Of a DNA stretch of 64,000 bases, positions 32,134-40,870 are shown piece by piece. The stretch is from CAWCKS01 sp963763485. Lineage in GTDB: Bacteria; Pseudomonadota; Alphaproteobacteria; Rhizobiales; Xanthobacteraceae. The stretch spans positions 62,001 to 126,000 of the forward strand of contig CAVXOW010000001.1 of NCBI GenBank assembly GCA_963763485.1, in the 5' to 3' direction. A program made the position numbers and the translations under genes. Every line of letters starts with the position of its first letter. Position 1 is the stretch's first letter. Under the pieces are notes generated by a model. It did no database searches, was not told the DNA's origin, and saw only the letters and a list, made by a program, of their open reading frames with translations.

Positions 32134-34620
32134 ATGGTGACCGTTGTCACCGCCCGCCAAGCGATATCGCTTGCCCTCACGCGACCCGCGCCAGCGCGTC
32201 GCGCGATGGTTGTTGCGTGGTTGCTGGCCGCACTCTTGGCGCTGGCCGTTGGCGCCGGCACGGCGATCACGCCTGCCTTCGCCCAGGGCTTCACCTACAA
32301 CCCGCTCCCGCCAGCGCCACCGAAGCCGCCGCACAATCCCGGCGACGACGGCAAGATGCTGTTGCAGGCCAACGAGCTCGACTACGACAACGTGCATTCG
32401 CAGGTGTCGGCCGTCGGCGGCGTGCAGATCTTCTACAACGGCACCGTGCTCGAAGCCGATCGGGTGATCTACGACCAGAAGACCAAGCGCCTTCACGCCG
32501 AAGGCAACGTCCGTCTCACCGACGCCGACGGCAAGGTGACGACCGCCGCGGTGCTCGATCTCAGCGACGACTATCGCGACGGTTTTGTCAACTCGCTGCG
32601 CGTTGATACCGCCGACCAGACCCGCATGGCGGCGACGCGCGCCGACCGCACCCAGGGCAATTTCACCGTGTTCCAGAGCGGCGTCTATACCGCCTGCGCG
32701 GCATGTAAGGACGACCCGAAGAAGCCACCGCTATGGCAGATCAAAGCGGCCCGTATCATCCACGATCAGGGCGAGAAGCTGCTCTACTTCGAAAACGCGC
32801 GCATCGAATTCTTCGGCGTGCCGCTGGCCTATATTCCCTACTTCTACACGCCGGACCCGACGGTGAAGCGCAAGACCGGCTTCCTGATCCCCTGGGTGAT
32901 GACGTCGACGAATACCGGCTACGGGGTCGAGATTCCCTATTACTGGGCGATCGCGCCCGACTATGACGCCACATTCACCCCGCGCTTCATGACCAAGCAG
33001 GGCGTGCTGCTGCAAGGCGAATTCCGCCAGCGCACCATGGATGGCGCTTATCAGATCCGTGCTTATGGCATCGACCAGCTCGATAAGGCCGCGTTCGGGA
33101 CGGCTGCGCCCGGCTACCGCGATCTGCGCGGCGCCGTCGAGACCAAGGGCCAATTTTCGTTGAGCGAGCGGTGGTTCTGGGGCTGGGACGGGACGGTCGT
33201 CAGCGACAAGACGTTCTTCCAGGACTATTCGGTCGGGCCGTTCCGAAACCTGCTGGCGACGTTTGCAAACCCGACGCTGGAAGCGACCTCCGATCTCTAC
33301 CTGACCGGCGTCGGCAATCGCAGCTTCTTCGACGCGCGCGCGATCTATTATTACGGCCTCTCGGCATCCGACAATCAGAAGGAAATTCCGGTCATTCATC
33401 CGGTGATCGACTATTCGAACGTGATGAACCGGAACATCTTTGGCGGCGAGCTGAGCTACAAGGGCAATTTCACCAGCCTGACGCGACAATCGGCATCGTT
33501 CGATGCGATTTCGAATGTTGCGGTGCTCAACGGCTGGTGCCTGCCGACCTCTGCCGATCCGACGGTGAAGACCGCCGCCAACTGCCTGTTGCGCGGCGTG
33601 CCTGGCACATACACGCGCCTCTCCGTCGAGGCCGACTGGCGACGCTCCTTCATTGATCCATTGGGCCAGATCTGGACGCCGTTCGCGTCGCTGCGCGGCG
33701 ACGTTGCCAATGCCGACATCGTCAGCCAGCCGGGCGTCTCCAACTTCCTGAGGCCGGGAGACTCCACGGTCGGCACCGTGATGCCGACGGTTGGCCTCGA
33801 GTACAAATACCCGTTCATCAACGTGCAGCCGTGGGGCACGCAGACGATCACACCGATCGCACAGATCATCGTACGGCCCAATGAGCCGCATGCCGGCCAG
33901 ATGCCGAACGAAGATGCGCAAAGCCTAGTGTTCGACGACTCCAACCTGTTCCGCGTCAACAAGTTCAGCGGGTGGGATCGCGAGGAAGGCGGCGGCCGCG
34001 CCAATGTCGGCATCCAGGCGACGACCCAGTTCGACCGTGGCGGCTACATCAATGCCCTGTTCGGTCAGTCCTACCAGCTGTTCGGGACCAACTCGTTTGC
34101 CGTTGCCGACGCCGTCAACACCGGCGTCAACTCCGGCTTGCAGACCCGCCGATCCGACTATGTCGGCGCCATCTCCTACCAGCCGAGCGGCCGCCTCATG
34201 GTTTCGGCGCGCACGCGGCTCGACGAAAGCACGCTCGACATGCAGCGGCTGGAACTGGAGACCCGCGCCAACTTCGAGCGCTGGTCCGTCAGCCTGTTGT
34301 ACGGCAACTACGCGCCGCAGCCCGACCTTGGCTTCCTCAACCGGCGCGAGGGCCTGCTCGGGACCTCCTCATTCAAGTTCGCGCCGAACTGGGTGGCTTC
34401 GGGCGGCCTGCGCTACGACCTGCACACCAACAAGATCAACGAGACCATCATCGGCGCCGGATATGTCGACGATTGCTTTGTGCTGGCGGTGAATTACGTT
34501 ACCGACTACGCCTACGCCGGTACGACGACGATCGATCACCGGGTCATGCTGCAGCTGGGCTTGCGCACGATCGGCAATACCGCGGTCTCGCAATCGGTCA
34601 ATTCGCTGGGCGGGCAGTGA
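32134..34620 (+). CDS. lptD: LPS-assembly outer-membrane protein LptD
   Basis: 828 residues starting at ATG 32134 after AGGAGG. A long hydrophobic signal (MVVAWLLAALLALAVGAGTAITPAFA, residues 28-53) is followed by a periplasmic OstA/jellyroll domain (EANELDYDNVHSQVSAVGGVQIFYNGTVLEADRVIYD style), then an outer-membrane beta-barrel. Cysteines near residues 188-191 (CAAC) and further along could form the disulphides that tie barrel and periplasmic domain. It inserts LPS into the outer leaflet with LptE. The gene order lptF-lptG-lptD-surA-pdxA-rsmA is classic. Confidence 0.95.
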   Translation: MVTVVTARQAISLALTRPAPARRAMVVAWLLAALLALAVGAGTAITPAFAQGFTYNPLPPAPPKPPHNPGDDGKMLLQANELDYDNVHSQVSAVGGVQIFYNGTVLEADRVIYDQKTKRLHAEGNVRLTDADGKVTTAAVLDLSDDYRDGFVNSLRVDTADQTRMAATRADRTQGNFTVFQSGVYTACAACKDDPKKPPLWQIKAARIIHDQGEKLLYFENARIEFFGVPLAYIPYFYTPDPTVKRKTGFLIPWVMTSTNTGYGVEIPYYWAIAPDYDATFTPRFMTKQGVLLQGEFRQRTMDGAYQIRAYGIDQLDKAAFGTAAPGYRDLRGAVETKGQFSLSERWFWGWDGTVVSDKTFFQDYSVGPFRNLLATFANPTLEATSDLYLTGVGNRSFFDARAIYYYGLSASDNQKEIPVIHPVIDYSNVMNRNIFGGELSYKGNFTSLTRQSASFDAISNVAVLNGWCLPTSADPTVKTAANCLLRGVPGTYTRLSVEADWRRSFIDPLGQIWTPFASLRGDVANADIVSQPGVSNFLRPGDSTVGTVMPTVGLEYKYPFINVQPWGTQTITPIAQIIVRPNEPHAGQMPNEDAQSLVFDDSNLFRVNKFSGWDREEGGGRANVGIQATTQFDRGGYINALFGQSYQLFGTNSFAVADAVNTGVNSGLQTRRSDYVGAISYQPSGRLMVSARTRLDESTLDMQRLELETRANFERWSVSLLYGNYAPQPDLGFLNRREGLLGTSSFKFAPNWVASGGLRYDLHTNKINETIIGAGYVDDCFVLAVNYVTDYAYAGTTTIDHRVMLQLGLRTIGNTAVSQSVNSLGGQ

Positions 34621-34711
34621 TTTCGAGCGCGCATGCCCGCGGCTGTATTGAACGCAGCGATTTCGCAGGGGCGAGTGAGGGCGGCGAGGCCGCTTAACGA
34701 CGGGTTTTTCG

Positions 34712-35665
34712 ATGCGAGCGAACCTTGGCAAAGCCGGAGTTCTGAAGCCGATGCTGGCGCGCGCTGCTGCCGGCCTGCTGCTGCTCGTGGTCGCGCTCGC
34801 CGCAGCACCGGCGCAGGCCCAGGTGATCATGGCAATGGTCAACGGCGATCCGGTGACCGCATTCGACGTCGACCAGCGCATCAAGCTGGTCAAGCTGACC
34901 GAGCACAAGGTGCTGACGCAGAAGGAGGCGCTGGAGATCCTGATCAACGAGCGCGCCAAGCTCAAGGAAGGCAAGCGCTTCGGCCTCGATTTGAGCAAGA
35001 GCGATGTTGACGAACAGTTCGACACGATGGCCAAGCGAATGAAGATCCCGACGCCGCAGCTCGAGAAAGCGCTCGAGCAACAGGGCATCCGTCCTAAATC
35101 GCTCAAGGTACGGATCAAGGTGGACTACATTTGGCAGCAGCTGGTGCGCGGGCGCTTCACGCAGAGCCTCCTCGTCGGCGAGAAGGAAATCCAGACGGCG
35201 ATGAACGCCAGCGGTGAAGCCAAGCCTGACGACGGCAACAGCTTTGAGTACTCGATGCGGCCGGTCGTCCTGTTGGTGACCAAGAGCGCCGAGACCTCCT
35301 CGGTCGAGGGCCGCCGCAAGGAAGCGGAGGCGCTGCGCGCCCGCATCCAGACCTGCGACGAGGCCAAGGAGATCTTTCGCAACCTGCGCGACGCGGTGAT
35401 CCGCGATCCCGTGCAGAAAACCTCGGCCGACATCCCGCAGTCGCTGCGCGGCGTGCTCGACGCCACGCCGATCGGCCACCTCACCGCACCCGAGGTGACC
35501 CGGCAAGGCGTCGAGATGGTAGCGCTCTGCGACAAGAAGCCGACCACCATCAACTCGCCGCAGAAGCGCGAGACGCGTGACAAGCTGTTCCAGCGCAAGT
35601 TCGACGCGCTGTCGGCGAAATACCTCGCCGAGATCAGGCGAACCTCGATGATCGAATACCGTTGA
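34712..35665 (+). CDS. SurA N-terminal domain protein (periplasmic chaperone/PPIase-like)
   Basis: 317 residues. Signal peptide (MLARAAAGLLLLVVALAAAPAQA), then VIMAMVNGDPVTAFDVDQRIKLVKL, the SurA N-terminal signature. Helical repeats follow. The C-terminal part (from about residue 190) is where a parvulin domain should be, but the typical GG-x-LGW motif is not evident, so peptidyl-prolyl isomerase activity is uncertain. It probably escorts outer-membrane proteins such as LptD. Its TGA overlaps the ATG of pdxA by one base. Confidence 0.85.
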   Translation: MRANLGKAGVLKPMLARAAAGLLLLVVALAAAPAQAQVIMAMVNGDPVTAFDVDQRIKLVKLTEHKVLTQKEALEILINERAKLKEGKRFGLDLSKSDVDEQFDTMAKRMKIPTPQLEKALEQQGIRPKSLKVRIKVDYIWQQLVRGRFTQSLLVGEKEIQTAMNASGEAKPDDGNSFEYSMRPVVLLVTKSAETSSVEGRRKEAEALRARIQTCDEAKEIFRNLRDAVIRDPVQKTSADIPQSLRGVLDATPIGHLTAPEVTRQGVEMVALCDKKPTTINSPQKRETRDKLFQRKFDALSAKYLAEIRRTSMIEYR

Positions 35666-36669
35666 TGGGCGCACCGGCAAAGCCGCTCGCGCTGACCTTT
35701 GGCGAGCCGGCCGGCATCGGCCCGGAGATCGCGCTCGCAAGCTGGCTGAAACGCGACCAGGCCGCGCTGCCGCCGTTCTATCTCCTGGGTGACGCTGCAG
35801 CCCTGGCGCGCCGCGCGAAGCGTGTCGGCCTTAACGTCCCGCTCGCCGAGGTCGGGGTCAGCGAGGCAGTCGCGACCTTCGACCGGGCGCTGCCGGTGGT
35901 CGACATCGGCGTCCGTGTCACAGCCGAGCCCGGCCAACCCGATGCGTCGAGTGCGCCGGCTGCGATCACCGCGATCACGCGCGCGGTCGCCGACGTCACG
36001 GCCGGCCGCGCCGGCGCCGTGGTGACCAATCCGATCGCCAAGAGCGTGCTCTATGCCGCCGGGTTCAAGCATCCCGGCCACACCGAGTTCCTCGCCGAGC
36101 TCGCATCGTCAGGCGGCGCAGCGCCGCATCCGGTGATGATGCTATGGTCGGAAACGCTCTGCGTCGTGCCGGTGACGATCCACCTGCCGTTGCGCGAGGC
36201 GATCGCAGCATTGACCACCGAATTGATCGTAAAGACCTGCCAGATCACGGCGGCGGACTTGAGCAGACGGTTTGGCCTCGCGCGGCCGCGGCTTGCGCTC
36301 TCCGGACTGAACCCGCACGCCGGCGAGGATGGCTCGCTCGGCACCGAGGACCAAAACATCATCGCGCCCGCGGTTGCAGCGCTCCGCGCCTCCGGGCTGG
36401 AAGTCCGCGGTCCGCTGCCGGCCGACACCATGTTCCATGCCGCCGCGCGCAAGACCTACGACTGCGCCATCTGCATGTATCACGACCAGGCGCTGATCCC
36501 GCTCAAGACGCTGGCGTTCGACGATGGCGTCAACGTCACGCTCGGCCTGCCGTTCGTGCGCACCTCGCCCGATCACGGCACCGCCTTCGACATCGCCGGC
36601 ACCGGCCGCGCCAATCCGTCGAGCCTGATCGCGGCGCTCAAGCTCGCCGCGCGGATGACCCGAGCATGA
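35665..36669 (+). CDS. pdxA: 4-hydroxythreonine-4-phosphate dehydrogenase
   Basis: 334 residues from the ATG at 35665, which shares a base with the preceding stop; a TTG one codon upstream is less likely. LTFGEPAGIGPEIALA opens the family. The divalent metal is held by histidines in HPGHTEFLAELA and MYHDQALIPLK, and RTSPDHGTAFDIAGTG is also typical. It makes the amino ketone precursor of pyridoxal phosphate. Its stop codon lies inside a dispersed palindrome. Confidence 0.95.
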   Translation: MGAPAKPLALTFGEPAGIGPEIALASWLKRDQAALPPFYLLGDAAALARRAKRVGLNVPLAEVGVSEAVATFDRALPVVDIGVRVTAEPGQPDASSAPAAITAITRAVADVTAGRAGAVVTNPIAKSVLYAAGFKHPGHTEFLAELASSGGAAPHPVMMLWSETLCVVPVTIHLPLREAIAALTTELIVKTCQITAADLSRRFGLARPRLALSGLNPHAGEDGSLGTEDQNIIAPAVAALRASGLEVRGPLPADTMFHAAARKTYDCAICMYHDQALIPLKTLAFDDGVNVTLGLPFVRTSPDHGTAFDIAGTGRANPSSLIAALKLAARMTRA

Positions 36670-36710
36670 TCCGGAAAAGTGGAAACCGGTTTTCCGAAAA
36701 GATCATGCTC
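36662..36710. repeat. Dispersed palindrome, copy B (GAGCATGATC...GATCATGCTC)
   Basis: Perfect 10-bp outer arms with inner CCGGAAAAGT and TTTTCCG segments. The pdxA stop codon (TGA, 36667-36669) is part of the left arm, so pdxA borrows its termination codon from the repeat. Confidence 0.88.
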
Positions 36711-36720
36711 AATCGAAAAG

Positions 36721-36763
36721 TTAGAGCGCGATGGCGATTCGAACCAATCCCATCGCGCTCTAA
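36721..36763. repeat. 14-bp stem palindrome (TTAGAGCGCGATGG...CCATCGCGCTCTAA)
   Basis: Perfect 14-bp arms separated by 15 bases, 10 bases after copy B. A shorter palindrome with the same AGAGCGC element sits beside copy D at 56301. It lies between pdxA and rsmA, 18 bases from the rsmA ATG. Confidence 0.8.
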
Positions 36764-36781
36764 GGCCGCTACAGCCGCGGC

Positions 36782-37645
36782 ATGAGCGCAATCGACGACC
36801 TGCCGCCGCTCCGCGAGGTGATCCAGCGGCACGGGCTGTCGGCCAAAAAATCGCTCGGCCAGAACTTCTTGCTCGACCTCAACCTCACCGCGCGCATTGC
36901 GCGCGCCGCGGGCGATCTCGCGCAGACGACCGTGGTCGAGGTCGGCCCCGGGCCCGGCGGTCTGACGCGTGCCCTGCTCGCGCTCGGCGCCAGACATGTG
37001 ATCGCGATCGAGCGCGACGAGCGCGCTGTCGCGGCGCTCGAGGAGATCGCGCAAAAATATCCCGGCCGGCTCACGATCGTTGCCGCCGACGCAATGACAT
37101 TCGATCCCCGCCCGTTGCTCGGCGGCGCGCGTGCGAAGATCGTCGCCAACCTGCCCTACAACATCGCGACGCCGCTGTTGATCGGCTGGCTCAGCACCGA
37201 GCCGTGGCCGCCGTGGTTCGACGAGATGATCCTGATGTTCCAGCGCGAGGTCGCCGAGCGCATCGTCGCCGAGGTCGGCGACGAGGCTTACGGCCGGCTC
37301 GCGGTGTTCGCTGGCTGGCGCACGGAGGCGAAGATCCTGTTCGACATCGCGCCGTCGGCGTTCGTGCCGCCGCCCAAGGTGACGTCGTCGGTGGTGCGCC
37401 TCGTGCCGCGCGCGGCGCCGGAACCCTGTGCACGCGCGCTGCTGGAGAAGGTCACCGAAGCCGCGTTCGGCCAGCGCCGCAAGATGCTGCGGCAGAGCCT
37501 GAAATCAACAGGCGTTGATCCCGCGGCTCTGCTCGCGGCCGCCGGGATCGATCCGACCCAGCGCGCCGAAACCGTGCCGGTGTCCGGCTTTGTTGCCATG
37601 GCGAACCGTTTGGCCCATATACGCGCCGAAAGTGCCTCAGAGTGA
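36782..37645 (+). CDS. rsmA: 16S rRNA (adenine1518/1519-N6,N6) dimethyltransferase
   Basis: 287 residues. KKSLGQNFLLDLNLTARIARAAG and VVEVGPGPGGLTRALLALG form the SAM-binding start. The catalytic NLPYNIATPLL motif matches the N-L/I-P-Y/F class of RNA adenine dimethylases. It modifies two adjacent adenines of the 16S rRNA 3' hairpin (KsgA function). It is the last gene of the lptF-led block, although two palindromes before it may end the upstream transcript. Confidence 0.96.
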   Translation: MSAIDDLPPLREVIQRHGLSAKKSLGQNFLLDLNLTARIARAAGDLAQTTVVEVGPGPGGLTRALLALGARHVIAIERDERAVAALEEIAQKYPGRLTIVAADAMTFDPRPLLGGARAKIVANLPYNIATPLLIGWLSTEPWPPWFDEMILMFQREVAERIVAEVGDEAYGRLAVFAGWRTEAKILFDIAPSAFVPPPKVTSSVVRLVPRAAPEPCARALLEKVTEAAFGQRRKMLRQSLKSTGVDPAALLAAAGIDPTQRAETVPVSGFVAMANRLAHIRAESASE

Positions 37646-37657
37646 AGGAGAAGTGCC

Positions 37658-38716
37658 GTGGCCCAACTGCGTCGTCAGTCGCTCGTCAAGTTCGATGCTC
37701 CGCTCTGCGAAACCATTGTCGAGACGCCGAAGCCGAAGGCACGCGAGGTGCTGGTGCGGATCGAGCGCTGCGGGCTCTGTCACTCGGATCTGCACATCCA
37801 GGACGGCTACGCCGATCTCGGCGGCGGCAAGCGGCTCGACACCACGCGCGGCATGACGCTGCCGTTCACGCTCGGCCATGAGATCGCGGGCGTCGTCGAG
37901 GAGGTTGGTCCCGACGCGCCGAAGGATCTGATCGGCAAGAAGAAGGCGGTGTTCCCGTGGATCGGCTGCGGCCAGTGCCGCGACTGCCAGGCCGGCGACG
38001 AGAACCTTTGCGCGCGCAACCGCTTCCTCGGCGTGTCACTCGACGGCGGCTTCGCCAGCCACGTGCTGGTGCCCGATGCAAAATACCTGCTCGACTACGA
38101 TCCCGTCTCCGTCGACATGGCGGCGACACTGATGTGCTCGGGCATCACCGCCTATGGCGCGTTGAAGCGCCTGGTCGGCCGCCCGCGCCAGCGCAATCTG
38201 CTGCTGATCGGGCTCGGTGGCGTCGGCATGATGGGCCTGTCGCTGGCGCAGGCGATGTTCAAGCAACCGATCACGGTCGCCGATCTCTCGGCGGACGCGC
38301 GCGCCACCGCGCTGAAGAACGGCGCCGCGGTCGCCTACGATCCGACCGAACCGGAGATCACAAGACGCATCCTGAAGGAAACCGACGGCGGCTTCGACGG
38401 CGTGGTCGATTTCGCCGGCAACGACAAGTCGATGGCGTTCGCGGTGTCGGTGGTGGCGCGCGGCGGCAAGGTCGTGGTCTCAGGCCTGATGGGCGGCAAT
38501 TTCAGCCTGCCGATGGTGCAGTGGATCTACAAGCGCATGACCATCGAAGGCTTCATGACCGGCACGCTCGAAGAGGCCAGGGAGCTGATGGCGCTCGCCC
38601 GCGCCGGCAAGGTCAAGCCGACACCGATGCGCGAGGAGCCGATGGCCGACGTGCAGACGTGGATCGACCAGCTGCGCGGCGGCAAGGTGGTCGGCCGCGT
38701 GATGCTGAAGAACTGA
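37658..38716 (+). CDS. Zinc-dependent alcohol dehydrogenase (MDR family)
   Basis: 352 residues from the GTG at 37658, which follows GAAGGAG. The catalytic zinc ligands are in ERCGLCHSDLH and LPFTLGHEIAGVVEEVG. The structural zinc site is GCGQCRDCQAGDENLC with four cysteines. The Rossmann motif is IGLGGVGMMGL. It would oxidise an alcohol or reduce an aldehyde with NAD(P). Substrate not predictable. It may be co-transcribed with the isochorismatase 28 bases downstream. Confidence 0.9.
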   Translation: MAQLRRQSLVKFDAPLCETIVETPKPKAREVLVRIERCGLCHSDLHIQDGYADLGGGKRLDTTRGMTLPFTLGHEIAGVVEEVGPDAPKDLIGKKKAVFPWIGCGQCRDCQAGDENLCARNRFLGVSLDGGFASHVLVPDAKYLLDYDPVSVDMAATLMCSGITAYGALKRLVGRPRQRNLLLIGLGGVGMMGLSLAQAMFKQPITVADLSADARATALKNGAAVAYDPTEPEITRRILKETDGGFDGVVDFAGNDKSMAFAVSVVARGGKVVVSGLMGGNFSLPMVQWIYKRMTIEGFMTGTLEEARELMALARAGKVKPTPMREEPMADVQTWIDQLRGGKVVGRVMLKN

Positions 38717-38744
38717 CCAGCGTTCGCAGAACGGAAAGGCGGCG

Positions 38745-39284
38745 ATGAACACCCTCATCGTCATCGACATGCAGGTCGGGCTGCTCGACGGCGCGCCCAA
38801 GCATGACCTTGCGGGCGTGATCGGCCGGATCAACCGGCTCGCGGCAGCGGTTCGCCAGCGCGAAGGCAAGGTGGTCTGGATCCAGCATTGCGGGCCCGCT
38901 GGCACTGCGTTTGAGCCGGGCCAGCCAGCCTGGCACTTCCTGCCGGAATTGCAACGTCACGAGAGCGACGTTGTCGTCCGGAAGACGCTCAACGACGCGT
39001 TCGCCGGCAGCGACCTTCAGGCAACGCTGCAACGCCTTGGCGTCGACCGCATATTGATCGCGGGATGGGCGACGGATTTTTGCGTCGACACCACGCTGCG
39101 CTCGGCGGTGTCGCGCAACTACGATGTCGTTGCCGTGAGCGATGCGCACACGCTGGCGGACCGCCCTCACCTCGATGCGGCAAGCGTGATCCGGCCACCA
39201 CAACTGGGTGTGGGCCAACCTGATCACGCACGCGTCCATTCGCGTGGCGAGCGACCGCGGAGTTGCTGGCGGAGCGTCGCGTAA
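38745..39284 (+). CDS. Isochorismatase-like cysteine hydrolase, C-terminus disturbed by two indels
   Basis: The N-terminal part is a typical cysteine hydrolase: TLIVIDMQVGLLDGA with the catalytic Asp, a lysine in VRKTLNDAF, and IAGWATDFCVDTT with the catalytic cysteine. From about residue 148 the frame goes wrong. Removing one G at about 39193 gives HHNWVWANLITHASIRVAS, and removing one G at about 39252 then gives TAELLAERR, as in homologues. Both look like single-base insertions. The final stop is therefore uncertain. The enzyme would hydrolyse a small amide or enol ether. Confidence 0.8.
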   Translation: MNTLIVIDMQVGLLDGAPKHDLAGVIGRINRLAAAVRQREGKVVWIQHCGPAGTAFEPGQPAWHFLPELQRHESDVVVRKTLNDAFAGSDLQATLQRLGVDRILIAGWATDFCVDTTLRSAVSRNYDVVAVSDAHTLADRPHLDAASVIRPPQLGVGQPDHARVHSRGERPRSCWRSVA

Positions 39285-39287
39285 ACC

Positions 39288-40058
39288 CTACGCCGCGTAA
39301 TAGCCGCCGTCGATGATGTGCGAGGCGCCGGTCATGAACGACGCCCGCTCCGAGCACATCCAGACCACCGCCTCGGCGATCTCCTCGGCAGTGCCCAGCC
39401 GATTCATCGGCACCTTCGTCATCAGATCATCGTAGCGCGTCTTCATCGTCTCGTCGGTCATCGGCGTCTTGATGTAGCCGGGATTGACGCAGTTCACGCG
39501 GATCTTGTCCTTGGCGTATTCCATCGCCGCGGTCTTGGTCAGGCCCACGACGCCGTGCTTGGCCGCGACGTAGTGCGTCGCCGTCGGCAGCCCGACCAGG
39601 CCCGCGATCGACGCGGTGTTGACGATCGCCCCACCGGAGCCCTGCTTCAGCATCTGCGCGATCTCGTGCTTCAGGCACAGGAACACGCCGGTCAGGTTGA
39701 CCGCGAGCATGCCGTCGAACGACTCGCGGCTCATCTCGTGGGTGCGCTGGCCGACCGGGCCGACCGCGCGGCCGGAGATGCCGGCATTGTTGAAGGCGCA
39801 GTCGATCTTGCCGAAGGCTGCGACCGTGCGCGCCACCATCGCCGCGACATCGCTCTCCTTGGTGACGTCGCCGCCGATCGCGATGGCCTGGCCGCCGGCG
39901 GCATTGATCAGCGCCACGGTTTCCGCAATCCCGGCCTCGGCGCGGTCGGAGACCGCAACCCGCGCGCCCTCCCGGCTCATCGCCAGCGCCGTCGCGCGCC
40001 CGATGCCCGATGCGCCGCCCGTCACCAACGCCGCCTTGCCTTCGAGGATGCCCGCCAT
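39288..40058 (-). CDS. SDR family oxidoreductase
   Basis: 256 residues starting at the ATG at 40058 after GGGAGA. The classical short-chain dehydrogenase motifs are all present: TGGASGIG, a CAFNNAGISG segment, NTASIAG with the catalytic serine, and YVAAKHG for the Tyr-x3-Lys pair. The C-terminal part has VNCVNPGYIKTPM. NAD(P)-dependent, substrate unknown. It is convergent with the isochorismatase. It lies downstream of gmk but is separated from it by a dispersed palindrome. Confidence 0.92.
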   Translation of the reverse strand: MAGILEGKAALVTGGASGIGRATALAMSREGARVAVSDRAEAGIAETVALINAAGGQAIAIGGDVTKESDVAAMVARTVAAFGKIDCAFNNAGISGRAVGPVGQRTHEMSRESFDGMLAVNLTGVFLCLKHEIAQMLKQGSGGAIVNTASIAGLVGLPTATHYVAAKHGVVGLTKTAAMEYAKDKIRVNCVNPGYIKTPMTDETMKTRYDDLMTKVPMNRLGTAEEIAEAVVWMCSERASFMTGASHIIDGGYYAA

Positions 40059-40093
40059 TTTTTTCTCCCTTTATTCTTGTTGTTGCTGGTCGA

Positions 40094-40163
40094 CGCATGT
40101 CCCGGAAAAGCACGCCCTCGATTGATCGGGGGTGGATACCGGTTTTCCGACCAGGGACATGCG
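40094..40163. repeat. Dispersed palindrome, copy C (CGCATGTCCC...GGGACATGCG)
   Basis: Outer arms pair over 10 bases. The inner CGGAAAAGC and GGTTTTCCG arms are conserved, and an extra 20-base insert with its own CCCTCGAT/ATCGGGGG pairing lies in the middle. Compared with copies A and B, the arm ends change from GATC to TCCC/GGGA on both sides, so pairing is kept. It is 36 bases upstream of the SDR start and 39 bases past the gmk stop. Confidence 0.8.
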
Positions 40164-40201
40164 CAATTAAAAGCGAGTAAAGGCGATAGCAGCGCCCTTG
40201 T

Positions 40202-40870
40202 CTACAACTGGCGCTGCAGGTCGCGCACGAACTCGACCAGCCCGATTTGTCGCACGCGCTTGAGCCGCTCCGCCTTCAGGATCGACTGCACCTCGGCGAA
40301 GGCATCGTCGATCTTGCGGTTGATGACGATGTAGTCGTACTCCGCCCAGTGGCTCATCTCGTGGGCAGCGCGGCTCATGCGGCCCTTGATCACCGCGTCG
40401 GAATCCTGCGCGCGCGTGTGCAGCCGCTTTTCGAGATCGGCGGCCGACGGCGGCAGGATGAACACCGAAACGACGTCCTGGCCTGCGGTGGCGCGCAGCT
40501 GCTGCGTGCCCTGCCAGTCGATGTCGAACAGCACGTCCTGGCCCGCTGTGAGCGCTGCCTGAACCGCCGCGCGCGGCGTGCCGTAAAAATGGTCGAACAC
40601 CGGAGCGTGCTCGAGCAGCTCGCCGCCCTTCACCATCTTGTCGAAGCGCGCCTTGTCGATGAAGAAGTAATCCTTGCCGTCGGCTTCTCCGGGCCGCATC
40701 GGGCGCGTGGTGACCGACACCGACATCCGCAATTCCGGATTCTCGGCCATCAGCCGCCGCGCCAGCGTGGTCTTGCCGGCGCCCGACGGCGACGACAGCA
40801 CGAACATCAGGCCGCGACGCTTGAGATGCGCCTCGCCTTTCGCAGTCGCGCGCTCCGGCTTCCTACTCAA
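40202..40870 (-). CDS. gmk: Guanylate kinase
   Basis: 222 residues from a TTG at 40870 that overlaps the yicC end by eight bases; the first ATG is at 40807. The GMP kinase core follows: GLMFVLSSPSGAGKTTLARRL (P-loop), TTRPMRPGEADGKDYFFI and FDIDWQGTQQL. The N-terminal 20-residue extension is usual in Rhizobiales. It phosphorylates GMP to GDP. It is next to yicC and mltG, the usual order. Confidence 0.94.
   Translation of the reverse strand: MSRKPERATAKGEAHLKRRGLMFVLSSPSGAGKTTLARRLMAENPELRMSVSVTTRPMRPGEADGKDYFFIDKARFDKMVKGGELLEHAPVFDHFYGTPRAAVQAALTAGQDVLFDIDWQGTQQLRATAGQDVVSVFILPPSAADLEKRLHTRAQDSDAVIKGRMSRAAHEMSHWAEYDYIVINRKIDDAFAEVQSILKAERLKRVRQIGLVEFVRDLQRQL

Noticed and set aside
32731..33921. 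396-codon open frame opposite lptD
   Set aside because: Same reason: lptD is certain and the antisense product has no domain character.
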